Of a stretch of DNA of 7,870 bases, positions 1 through 6,039 are shown piece by piece. The notes below the pieces were generated by a model, which saw only the letters and a list, made by a program, of their open reading frames with translations, had not been told where the DNA came from and searched no databases. The DNA is from an uncultured Coriobacteriales bacterium (lineage in GTDB: Bacteria > Actinomycetota > Coriobacteriia > Coriobacteriales > UMGS124), in assembly GCA_903789505.1 (NCBI GenBank), contig CAIFEU010000122.1, forward strand, positions 1 to 7,870. Reading direction: 5' to 3'. The position numbers and the translations under genes are program-made. Numbering within the stretch: position 1 is the first letter of the stretch; each line of letters opens with the position of its first letter.

Positions 1-54
1 AGCAGGGGACTCTTAATCCCAAGGTCCAGGGTTCGAATCCCTGACGGCGCACCA
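1..54 (+). tRNA. tRNA-Lys(CTT), 5' end cut off by the window
   Basis: This is the 3' part of a lysine tRNA; the acceptor 5' strand and most of the D arm lie before the window. The anticodon stem is 5-9 with 17-21 (the outermost G5/A21 pair is mismatched), enclosing a seven-base loop CTCTTAA at 10-16. T11 is the invariant U33 and CTT at 12-14 is the anticodon. The variable loop is 22-26. The T stem is 27-31 with 39-43, around the canonical TTCGAAT loop at 32-38. The acceptor 3' strand is ACGGCGC (44-50), the discriminator is A51, and CCA is encoded at 52-54. An intrinsic terminator follows directly. The fold and anticodon are read from the sequence; the missing 5' half is assumed to be intact. 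Confidence 0.95.
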
Positions 55-64
55 CGAAATCAGA

Positions 65-99
65 GGTCACGTGGCATGTTTTGTCGCGTGGCCTTTTTT
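65..99 (+). terminator. Intrinsic terminator of tRNA-Lys
   Basis: A seven-pair stem is formed by GGTCACG (65-71) and CGTGGCC (87-93), with one T-G wobble and a 15-base loop. Six T residues follow at 94-99. It sits ten bases after the tRNA CCA end, so it most likely ends the tRNA transcript. Confidence 0.85.
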
Positions 100-209
100 C
101 ATGTGCCGCCACGGCGCGCAGGGCGCGCAAGCGCTAAGTTTGCAGCCGTGCGCATCCACCCCAAGGATGTGTTTCGCCAGATTGACCGAAGGCGGCCTAG
201 CCGCTCCCA

Positions 210-245
210 TAATCCCAAGGTCCAGGATTCGAAACCCCTGACGGC
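210..245 (+). pseudogene. Degenerate 3'-half copy of tRNA-Lys (tRNA remnant or att-site scar)
   Basis: This stretch repeats positions 14-48 of the intact tRNA-Lys gene. The first 17 bases, from within the anticodon loop through the variable loop (TAATCCCAAGGTCCAGG), are identical. The T arm then carries a G-to-A change at 227, an altered base after the TTCGAA core, and one extra base in the CCCC run. GACGGC of the acceptor strand is kept at 240-245, but the rest of the acceptor, the discriminator and CCA are lost. No D arm or 5' acceptor strand is recognisable upstream, so it cannot make a tRNA. A hairpin follows, as after the intact gene, which favours a decayed tandem duplicate. The 3'-half boundary also matches what tyrosine integrases leave when they recombine into tRNA genes. 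The sequence does not decide between these. Confidence 0.75.
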
Positions 246-259
246 AATCGCGTTCAGAC

Positions 260-290
260 GAAGCCAGGCTGCCTCTGGTCGCCTGGCTTC
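260..290 (+). terminator. Hairpin after the tRNA remnant, terminator-like
   Basis: A perfect ten-base inverted repeat, GAAGCCAGGC (260-269) and GCCTGGCTTC (281-290), encloses an 11-base loop. Only TT follows before GCGC, so the U tract is weak. Its place after the degenerate tRNA copy suggests a relic or still active terminator of that lost tRNA gene. Its near-perfect stem contrasts with the decay of the tRNA copy itself. Confidence 0.55.
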
Positions 291-618
291 TTGCGCTCAC
301 CCGGCTCTCGCCCCGGCGTCCCCCACTCGTGCCCGCCTCCCGACGGCGCCGTCCCTGCGTGCCGGGGCATGTGGCGGACCTGTGGAGCCCATTGGGGACC
401 ACGCATGCGAAGATTGCGACAAAACCGCAGGTAGATGCCTTCTTACCCCGCTGGGGCAATGGCCTTTGGCGGCACCTGCGGCCACGATGGGGCACGTCAA
501 CGCAGACGGGCGGCGCCACGGGACGCCCCGGGGCGGGTGCCGCGGGCTGTTCCCGCGCGACCCGATCCGGACGTCTCCGATGGTGCCCGCGCCGTCTGGG
601 AGAGCAGGAATAACGTCG
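291..618. other. Gene-free stretch upstream of the flavoprotein gene
   Basis: I see no convincing gene here. Reading frames are open on both strands because the DNA is GC-rich, but none has a ribosome binding site, and the frame leading into the flavoprotein lacks the strong G/C third-position bias of the genes downstream. It should hold the flavoprotein promoter and 5' leader. TTGCGA at 414-419 could be a -35 element, but I find no well-spaced -10 hexamer, so no promoter is called. Several short GC-rich inverted repeats in 520-600 could fold in the leader; none matches a riboswitch class I can name. Confidence 0.5.
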
Positions 619-625
619 AAAGGGG
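619..625 (+). promoter_or_regulatory. Ribosome binding site of the flavoprotein gene
   Basis: AAAGGGG ends seven bases before the ATG at 633. It supports that start over the upstream in-frame ATG at 435, as does the Tat signal that begins right after it. Confidence 0.7.
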
Positions 626-632
626 TCGTCGC

Positions 633-2345
633 ATGAACGCAGAGATCTCACGTCGTTCCTTCATCGCCACCGCCGGCGTCGCCGCCGGCGCGGCAGCTGC
701 CGCCGGGGCGCTCTCCGGCGCCGCGGGCACCGGCGGGGAGGCGCTCGCCGCCGACCAGCTGACCGCAGCCTCCACCCCCGACTGGCTGGGCGAGGCTCCC
801 GAGGTCGCCGAGTCCGACATCACCGAGACGGTCGACACCGAGGTCCTGATCTGCGGCTTCGGCACCGGCGGTGTGCCGTGCGCCCTGTCCGCGGCGCAGG
901 CGGGCGCCAAGGTGCTCGTCATCGAGCGCGACCCCGCCGACGGCCAGATGCAGATGCGCGAGGACCTGGGCGCCATCAACTCCACGCTGCAGAAGGAGTC
1001 GTTCGCCGACTACCCCGAGTTCCAGATTGACGAGAAGGACGCCGTCGAGGACATCGTCCGCTATGCCAACGGCTACTGCTCCTACGACCTGATCAAGCTG
1101 TGGGCGGAGCGCTCCGGCGAGGTCATCGACTGGGTGCAGCAGAACACCGAGGCAACCGGCAAGGTCTACTTCCAGTTCGAGGGTGGCATCGGTAACCAGG
1201 ACGGCGAGGCCCGCGACCGCGCGTTCGCGACCGGTCACAGCCCGCACCTCACCGACCAGGCCGGCGAGAACGACTCGTACAGCTCGATCATGCGCCAGCT
1301 CGCCCAGGACGCCGGCGCCGAGGTCCGCTTCTCCACGCCCCTGGTCAAGCTCGAGCGCGACTCCGACGGTCGCGTGACCGGCGCCATCGCGCAGGACGGC
1401 TCCGACGGTCACTACGTGCGCGTCAACGCCTCCAAGGGCGTCGTGCTCGCGACCGGCGGCTACTCCACCAACACCGACATGATGCAGGCGCTGCAGCCCC
1501 AGATCCTCGACTCGCGCATCCTGTGCACGAGCGGCTCGACCGACGACGGCAGCGGCATCAAGGCGGGCATGTGGCTGGGCGCGCGCAAGGACCCGGTGGG
1601 GACGTCGATCTGCTTCAACCGCTGCTGCGTCAAGCCCGACGAGACCGCCGGCAACGGCGTCGTGGGCCGCTGGTTCTGGTTCGGCGAGCAGCCCTTCCTC
1701 AAGGTCAACCTCAACGGCGAGCGCTTCTGCAACGAGAGCGGCCCCTACGACTACATGCTCCACAGCGCCTGGCTGCAGCCCGAGCACACGTACGTCGACA
1801 TCTGGGACTCCGACGCCAAGGCTAAGGCCGAGCAGATGGACGAGGTCGGGTGCTGCCGCCTGTTCCCGTTCGACAACGGCGCCCTGAACAACATCCCGTT
1901 CGACACCGTGTGGGACAAGATGAACCAGAAGCTGATCGACGACGGCTACATCCAGACCGCCGACACGATCGAGGAGCTCGCCGAGAAGCTCAACATCCCC
2001 GCCGACGCCCTCGCCTCGACGGTCGAGAAGTACAACGGGTACTGCGACGACGGCGTCGACCCCGACTATTACAAGGAGTCCTACCGCCTGACCAAGCTCG
2101 ACACGCCGCCCTACTACGGCGTTCGCACCGGCGCCTGGCACCTCGCCACGTTCGACGGCCTGCTGATCAACACCGACATGCAGGTGCTTGACCAGGACAA
2201 CCAGCCCATCGAGGGGCTGTACGCGATCGGCGACTGCTCGGGCGGCTTCTTCTCCACGAGCTACCCCAACCTGTTCACCGGCCTCGCCTGCGGCCGCACC
2301 ACCACCGAGGGCTACCTGGTGGGCCAGGCGCTCGCCCAGAAGTAG
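633..2345 (+). CDS. Tat-exported FAD-dependent reductase, fumarate-reductase-like flavoprotein (FAD_binding_2)
   Basis: This encodes a 570-residue flavoprotein of the fumarate reductase/flavocytochrome c flavin-subunit family. A Tat signal opens it: SRRSFI at 6-11, an Ala/Gly-rich hydrophobic stretch, and an ALA-type cleavage site near 37-40, so it should act outside the membrane. FAD contacts are visible at GFGTGG (75-80) after a beta strand, the acidic end VLVIER (94-99), VLATGG (271-276), NGERFCNE (361-368) and GDCSGG (533-538). By eye, the residues that reduce fumarate in Shewanella Fcc3 are not kept: Arg402 aligns with Tyr372, His504 with Ala505, and the Arg544 segment is shortened to SYPNLFTG (543-550). 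The substrate is therefore probably not fumarate and is unknown. There is no CXXCH heme motif and no room for an FMN_bind domain, so electrons must come from another protein, none of which is encoded here. Upstream in-frame ATG at 435 is rejected: no ribosome binding site, different codon bias, and it would bury the Tat signal. The LuxR-type gene downstream is a plausible regulator. Confidence 0.9.
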   Translation: MNAEISRRSFIATAGVAAGAAAAAGALSGAAGTGGEALAADQLTAASTPDWLGEAPEVAESDITETVDTEVLICGFGTGGVPCALSAAQAGAKVLVIERDPADGQMQMREDLGAINSTLQKESFADYPEFQIDEKDAVEDIVRYANGYCSYDLIKLWAERSGEVIDWVQQNTEATGKVYFQFEGGIGNQDGEARDRAFATGHSPHLTDQAGENDSYSSIMRQLAQDAGAEVRFSTPLVKLERDSDGRVTGAIAQDGSDGHYVRVNASKGVVLATGGYSTNTDMMQALQPQILDSRILCTSGSTDDGSGIKAGMWLGARKDPVGTSICFNRCCVKPDETAGNGVVGRWFWFGEQPFLKVNLNGERFCNESGPYDYMLHSAWLQPEHTYVDIWDSDAKAKAEQMDEVGCCRLFPFDNGALNNIPFDTVWDKMNQKLIDDGYIQTADTIEELAEKLNIPADALASTVEKYNGYCDDGVDPDYYKESYRLTKLDTPPYYGVRTGAWHLATFDGLLINTDMQVLDQDNQPIEGLYAIGDCSGGFFSTSYPNLFTGLACGRTTTEGYLVGQALAQK

Positions 2346-2357
2346 GGGGCGCCGCCC

Positions 2358-2391
2358 GCGCCGATCGGCAGGGGCGCTTCCTGCCGGGCGC
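2358..2391 (+). terminator. First hairpin after the flavoprotein gene
   Basis: GCGCC (2358-2362) pairs with GGCGC (2387-2391). After a three-base bulge (2363-2365), CGGCAGG (2366-2372) pairs with CCTGCCG (2380-2386) around a seven-base loop. It begins 12 bases after the stop codon. No T run follows, so it may be a weak terminator or a 3'-end stabilising structure. Confidence 0.5.
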
Positions 2392-2409
2392 TGGCTTCGT
2401 GGGTGCCGA

Positions 2410-2454
2410 GGGCCCCTTCCGTCGTAATCGCCAAGTCCGACGGGCGGGGCCCTT
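2410..2454 (+). terminator. Second, two-part hairpin after the flavoprotein gene
   Basis: GGGCCCC (2410-2416) pairs perfectly with GGGGCCC (2446-2452). Inside a 2x2 internal loop, CCGTCG (2419-2424) pairs with CGACGG (2438-2443) around a 13-base loop. The stem is followed by TT and CCCC, so the U tract is short. It is the strongest structure between the two genes and probably ends the flavoprotein transcript, implying that the regulator downstream has its own promoter. Confidence 0.55.
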
Positions 2455-2570
2455 CCCCGTTCGACCGCCCGGCACCCGTCGCCCTCGCGACGCCGCCTCG
2501 TCCCCCGCCGCCCGGGGCGGCGCCCTCCCGGTTCGCGCTCCGGCATCTCGCGTCCGGCGGTCGCGCGTGG

Positions 2571-2600
2571 TAGCGTTGGTCACCGGACGGCGCGGCGGTG
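2571..2600 (+). promoter_or_regulatory. Possible promoter and operator of the LuxR-type regulator gene
   Basis: TAGCGT at 2571-2576 fits the loose TANNNT -10 pattern of high-GC actinobacteria; no clear -35 is present at the expected distance. Just downstream, CACCG (2581-2585) and CGGTG (2596-2600) form an inverted repeat that would overlap the likely transcription start, where a regulator could bind. This is a weak call based on pattern alone. Confidence 0.3.
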
Positions 2601-2610
2601 CCCGCGCACC

Positions 2611-2619
2611 AGAAGGGAG
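2611..2619 (+). promoter_or_regulatory. Ribosome binding site of the LuxR-type regulator gene
   Basis: AGAAGGGAG ends four bases before the ATG at 2624 and sets that start. The alternative in-frame GTG at 2399 has no such site and lies among the hairpins of the preceding gene. Confidence 0.75.
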
Positions 2620-2623
2620 CGTC

Positions 2624-4165
2624 ATGGCGGGTCGGGTCGGCGCAGGGGCGACGGGCGGGGAGGACGACGGCGCGGCCTCCGCGTGGCGACACGGCTCGGG
2701 GGGCGCCGGCGCGGTCGGGCTCGCCGAGGAGGCTGGGGAGTTCGCGCGCGACCGGGCATGCTGGCGCGTCACGGGAGGATACGCCTGCCGCATCCTGGCG
2801 GTCCTGCTCATGAACCAGGCGCTGTTTCCCCTGTTCGATGGCGTCTTCACCTACACGCGCGACATCTCGATCCTGTTCTCCGCGGCGTGCATGTTCTGCG
2901 TCGCGCTCCTGTCGATGTACCGCCCGCGCCTGGTCGACGGGCGTCTGATGAACCGGGCGGCCCTCGCCTGCATCCCGGTGGCGGCGGCGCTGGTGCTGGT
3001 GGCCCTGCGCCTGGGCAGCGCCCCGCTGCTGGTCTTCGGCGCGGCGCTCGCGACGCTGTGCCGCACGTGGTCCGGCATGCAGGCCGACTTCTCCGCGGTG
3101 CGGCTCGGCCTGCCCAGGGCAGGGGTGTGCGTGGCGCTCGGCAGCGCCCTGGCATACCTTGCGGACGCCCTGGTGATGTCACTGCCCGCGGCGGTCGGCG
3201 TCGCGCTCGACCTGCTCGTGCTGTCGCCCCTGGTCATCTTCCTGTGCCACGGGCCCGCGGAGGACCTGCTCGGCGAGATCTCCGCGTCCGAGCCGGTCGC
3301 CGAGGTCTCGGTCACGCGCCCCACGACGTTCCTGCCGCTCACGAACAACCTGTTCGCGTTCCAGTTCATCATGTACGTCACGCTGGGCTTCGCCCTGAGG
3401 TCCGGCGAGATCGAGGGCGTCCCCTCGTTCGGCACCTGGATGGCCTTCGCCATGGCGGTCGCCCTGTGCGCCTACGCGCTGTGGCGCCGCGGCGACATGT
3501 CGATCGACTTCCTGTGCAACGTCGCCCTGATGTTCCTGTTCGCGGCGCTCATGTTCCCGATCGCCGGGGCGCAGTGGGCGAGCTACCTGGTGAACAGCAT
3601 GCTGGTGATGGTGAACTCCCTGTACAACGTCATGATCACCTACACGCTGCTGGCCCTGGCGGGCCGCAACCGCCTCACCGCCTGCGCGATCTTCTGCTGG
3701 GCGGGCGGGCTGAGCTCGGTGGGCACCACGCTGGGGGCGCTGGCGGGGACCACGGGCAACGCCCTGATCGCCAGCGGGGCGAGCGGGGGCGTGTCGCTGC
3801 TCGTGGGGGCGGTGGTCCTGGCGCTTCTCGCCTACGTGCTGTTCGGGCTGCGCACCTTCAGCTTCAGGGACACGATCGCGGGGGTGACCGAGCCGGGGCC
3901 CGACCGCCCCGCCGTCGTGGACGCCCCCGACGCCGACGAGGCGTTCGAGCGGCGGTGCCGCCGCATCGCGCAGGAGGCGGGCCTGACGCCACGGGAGGCC
4001 CAGGTGTTCTCGATGCTCGCGCGCGGTCGCAACCGCGAGTACATCGAGGAGCGCATCGGCGTCTCCCGCAACACCGTCAAGGCCCACGTCAAGCACGTCT
4101 ACGCCAAGCTGGGCATCCACAGCCACCAGGAGCTGATCGACCTGGTGGAGGGCCATGACGGCTGA
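2624..4165 (+). CDS. Membrane-embedded LuxR-family transcriptional regulator with about 12 transmembrane helices
   Basis: This encodes a 513-residue protein. A hydrophilic, Gly/Ala-rich N-terminal tail (about 1-48) leads into roughly twelve hydrophobic segments between residues 52 and 409, with an acidic loop near 208-232 dividing them into two sets. A short linker (about 415-440) is followed by a C-terminal LuxR/GerE helix-turn-helix at about 452-509. The hallmark LTPREAQVFSMLARG (454-468) and the recognition region VSRNTVKAHVKHVYAKLGI (480-498) are both present. There is no receiver, PAS or autoinducer domain, so the membrane part probably senses the signal itself. Regulators of this build are abundant in Coriobacteriia and often sit beside exported flavoprotein reductases. 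Control of the gene at 633-2345 is inferred from adjacency only. A good terminator follows. The exact number of helices is judged by eye. Confidence 0.9.
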   Translation: MAGRVGAGATGGEDDGAASAWRHGSGGAGAVGLAEEAGEFARDRACWRVTGGYACRILAVLLMNQALFPLFDGVFTYTRDISILFSAACMFCVALLSMYRPRLVDGRLMNRAALACIPVAAALVLVALRLGSAPLLVFGAALATLCRTWSGMQADFSAVRLGLPRAGVCVALGSALAYLADALVMSLPAAVGVALDLLVLSPLVIFLCHGPAEDLLGEISASEPVAEVSVTRPTTFLPLTNNLFAFQFIMYVTLGFALRSGEIEGVPSFGTWMAFAMAVALCAYALWRRGDMSIDFLCNVALMFLFAALMFPIAGAQWASYLVNSMLVMVNSLYNVMITYTLLALAGRNRLTACAIFCWAGGLSSVGTTLGALAGTTGNALIASGASGGVSLLVGAVVLALLAYVLFGLRTFSFRDTIAGVTEPGPDRPAVVDAPDADEAFERRCRRIAQEAGLTPREAQVFSMLARGRNREYIEERIGVSRNTVKAHVKHVYAKLGIHSHQELIDLVEGHDG

Positions 4166-4234
4166 GGCACGCGACCGGGCGCGGCGGGCCGACGTCCGTC
4201 TCCTTGCAGGTGCCCGCACGTCAGCGCGCGTCCC

Positions 4235-4266
4235 GCCCCGTGCGTCCCGATGCGCGGGGCACTTTT
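4235..4266 (+). terminator. Intrinsic terminator of the LuxR-type regulator gene
   Basis: GCCCCGTGCG (4235-4244) pairs with TGCGCGGGGC (4251-4260) in a ten-pair stem with two G-T wobbles and the six-base loop TCCCGA. It is followed by AC and TTTT at 4263-4266. It lies 70 bases after the regulator stop and separates it from pyrG. Confidence 0.75.
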
Positions 4267-4285
4267 CGTGTGCGTCCCGATGCGC
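4240..4285 (+). repeat. Direct repeat of 16 bases overlapping the terminator and upstream of the pyrG promoter
   Basis: GTGCGTCCCGATGCGC occurs identically at 4240-4255 and 4270-4285, a 30-base period. The first copy is the inner stem and loop of the terminator. The second has the inner stem and loop but lacks the outer GCCCC/GGGGC clamp and a T tract. It ends just before the pyrG -35 region. It may be a duplicated, decayed terminator or a protein-binding site. Confidence 0.7.
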
Positions 4286-4309
4286 CTCATGGGCCATCAC
4301 GCCCGGGCG

Positions 4310-4315
4310 TACAAT
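4310..4315 (+). promoter_or_regulatory. Probable -10 element of the pyrG promoter
   Basis: TACAAT matches the sigma-70 consensus TATAAT at five of six positions and stands out in this GC-rich DNA. The expected -35 place (about 4286-4292) shows no good TTGACA match. Transcription would start near 4322, giving a leader of about 55 bases before the pyrG ATG. Confidence 0.6.
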
Positions 4316-4342
4316 AGTCTCCCGTAATCTGTGGTGCGCGAG

Positions 4343-4358
4343 CTTGTGACGGCACAAG
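4343..4358 (+). promoter_or_regulatory. Hairpin in the pyrG leader
   Basis: CTTGTG (4343-4348) and CACAAG (4353-4358) pair perfectly around the loop ACGG, 19 bases before the pyrG start. No T run follows, so it is not a terminator by itself. The start codon is preceded only by a poor Shine-Dalgarno match, GCGGGG at 4364-4369 (spacing eight), so the hairpin might affect ribosome access. No function is demonstrated. Confidence 0.35.
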
Positions 4359-4377
4359 AGAGAGCGGGGTCTCACCT

Positions 4378-6000
4378 ATGACAAAGCACGTGTTCGTGAC
4401 CGGCGGCGTCGTCTCCTCCCTGGGCAAGGGCATCACGGCGGCGTCCCTGGGGCGCCTTCTGAAGTCTCGCGGCTACAAGGTCACGATGCAGAAGATGGAC
4501 CCCTATCTCAACGTCGATCCCGGCACGATGAGCCCCTTCCAGCACGGCGAGGTCTTCGTCACTGATGACGGTCACGAGGGCGACCTCGACCTCGGCCATT
4601 ACGAGCGCTTCATCGACGAGAGCCTGAACCGCGACTCCAACGTGACGCAGGGCTCGGTCTACCAGACCCTGATCAACCGCGAGCGCCACGGCGACTTCCT
4701 CGGCGGGACGGTGCAGGTCATCCCGCACGTCACCGACGAGATCAAGAACCGCATCCACCGTCTGGCCGAGAAGACGCAGGCCGACGTCGTCATCACCGAG
4801 ATCGGCGGCACGATCGGCGACATCGAGAGCCAGCCGTTCATCGAGGCCATCCGCCAGTTCCGCAAGGACGTCGGCTACTCCAACGTCTGCTACATCCACG
4901 TCTCGCTGCTGCCCTACATCGCCGCCTCGCACGAGGTCAAGACCAAGCCCACGCAGCACTCCGTCAAGGAGCTGCGCAGCCTGGGGGTCTCTCCCGACAT
5001 CATCGTGTGCCGCAGCGACCACGAGGTCGAGCCGAGCATCTGCCACAAGCTCGCGTCGTTCTGCGACGTCGACGACTCCGCCGTGTTCGTGAACACCGAC
5101 CTGCCCTCGATCTACGAGGTCCCGCCGGCGCTGGCGGCGCAGGGCTTCGACCTCAAGGTGTGCGAGCGCCTGGGCCTCGACCCGCGCGAGAGCGACATGA
5201 GCGAGTGGAGCTCCTTCCTCAACCGCATGAACACCTGCGAGAGCGAGGTCAAGATCAAGGTCGTCGGCAAGTACATCCAGCTGCCCGACGCCTACCTCTC
5301 GGTCATCGAGGCGCTGCACCACGCGGGCGTCGCCAACGGCGTCCACACCGACATCGAGCTCATCGACGGCGAGACGCTCAACGACGACAACGTCGACGAG
5401 ATCCTGGGCGAGGCCGACGGCGTGCTGGTGCCTGGCGGCTTCGGCATCCGCGGCTTCTCCGGCAAGATCTGCGCGGCGCGCTACGCCCGCGAGCACCGCG
5501 TCCCCTACCTGGGCATCTGCCTGGGCCTGCAGACGGCGGTGTGCGAGTACGCTCGCGACGTGCTCGGCTGGAAGGACGCGAACTCCACCGAGTTCGACGA
5601 GGAGACCGCGCACCCGGTGATCGACCTGATGCCCGACCAGGTCGACGTCCACGACAAGGGCGGCACGATGCGCCTGGGCGCCTACCCGTGCAAGCTCGTC
5701 GCCGGGACGCTCGCCGCGAAGGCGTACGGCAACGTCGAGCAGATCAGCGAGCGCCATCGCCACCGCTTCGAGGTGAACAACGCCTTCCGCGAGCAGCTCG
5801 CCGACGCGGGCCTGGTCATCGCGGGCACCTCGCCCAACGGGCACCTGGTCGAGATTATCGAGCTCCCGCAGGACGTCCACCCGTGGTTCGTCGCCGGGCA
5901 GTTCCACCCGGAGTTCAAGAGCCGTCCGACCCGTCCGCACCCGCTGTTCCGCGACTTCATCGCCGCTTCGATCAAGCAGCGCGACGGGCTCTTCGAGTAG
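4378..6000 (+). CDS. pyrG: CTP synthase (glutamine-hydrolysing)
   Basis: CTP synthase converts UTP to CTP with ATP and ammonia from glutamine, the last step of de novo pyrimidine nucleotide synthesis, in the cytoplasm. The 540-residue product has the usual family length. The N-terminal synthetase domain opens with KHVFVTGGVVSSLGKG (3-18), carrying the ATP-binding P-loop, followed by KMDPYLNVDPGTMSPFQHGE (39-58) and EIGGTIGDIES (141-151). The class I glutamine amidotransferase domain starts near residue 292. It shows the oxyanion segment PGGFGIRG (352-359), the nucleophile Cys381 in GICLG, and His510 and Glu512 in FHPEF, so the catalytic triad is complete. The ISERHRHRFEVN motif (456-467) is intact. 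The ATG follows a promoter-like TACAAT. The DUF3866 gene begins 39 bases after the stop. Nothing is odd in the protein. Confidence 0.98.
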   Translation: MTKHVFVTGGVVSSLGKGITAASLGRLLKSRGYKVTMQKMDPYLNVDPGTMSPFQHGEVFVTDDGHEGDLDLGHYERFIDESLNRDSNVTQGSVYQTLINRERHGDFLGGTVQVIPHVTDEIKNRIHRLAEKTQADVVITEIGGTIGDIESQPFIEAIRQFRKDVGYSNVCYIHVSLLPYIAASHEVKTKPTQHSVKELRSLGVSPDIIVCRSDHEVEPSICHKLASFCDVDDSAVFVNTDLPSIYEVPPALAAQGFDLKVCERLGLDPRESDMSEWSSFLNRMNTCESEVKIKVVGKYIQLPDAYLSVIEALHHAGVANGVHTDIELIDGETLNDDNVDEILGEADGVLVPGGFGIRGFSGKICAARYAREHRVPYLGICLGLQTAVCEYARDVLGWKDANSTEFDEETAHPVIDLMPDQVDVHDKGGTMRLGAYPCKLVAGTLAAKAYGNVEQISERHRHRFEVNNAFREQLADAGLVIAGTSPNGHLVEIIELPQDVHPWFVAGQFHPEFKSRPTRPHPLFRDFIAASIKQRDGLFE

Positions 6001-6023
6001 GGCCGGCGCTGCCCCGACCGGCC
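6001..6023 (+). repeat. Inverted repeat between pyrG and the DUF3866 gene
   Basis: GGCCGG (6001-6006) and CCGGCC (6018-6023) are perfect six-base arms around an 11-base spacer, starting immediately after the pyrG stop. There is no T run and the next ribosome binding site follows at once. It may tune or stabilise the ends of the pyrG message rather than end transcription. Confidence 0.5.
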
Positions 6024-6039
6024 GGAAGGGGAGGGGAGC

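Noticed and set aside
113..129. Two adjacent copies of GGCGCGCA
   Set aside because: Short, low-complexity GC repeats are expected at this base composition, and there is no wider array.
151..171. Short hairpin CATCC/GGATG between the tRNA terminator and the tRNA remnant
   Set aside because: Only five perfect pairs, extendable with a wobble, and just three T residues follow. It is compatible with chance and not needed to end any transcript.
435..632. Upstream extension of the flavoprotein from an ATG at 435
   Set aside because: It would place 66 low-quality residues before a clear Tat signal. The ATG at 633 has its own ribosome binding site, and codon bias changes there.
76..636. Long open frame on the + strand across the tRNA remnant, and a mirror frame on the - strand (67-651)
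   Set aside because: They start inside the tRNA terminator or cross the tRNA fragment and the flavoprotein start, have no ribosome binding site, and their residue make-up (Arg, Pro and Ala rich) is that of random GC-rich DNA.
2399..2623. Upstream extension of the LuxR-type regulator from a GTG at 2399
   Set aside because: It begins between two hairpins, has no ribosome binding site, and translates to Arg/Pro-rich sequence. The ATG at 2624 has a good site.
4155..4349. Small open frame of 64 codons overlapping the regulator end and running through its terminator and the pyrG -10
   Set aside because: No ribosome binding site, it crosses an intrinsic terminator and a promoter, and its composition is unlike the real genes.
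4310..4377. Bacillus-type pyrG control by C-sensitive reiterative transcription and an attenuator
   Set aside because: The expected start has no GGGC-type initial sequence and there is no hairpin followed by a T tract in the leader.
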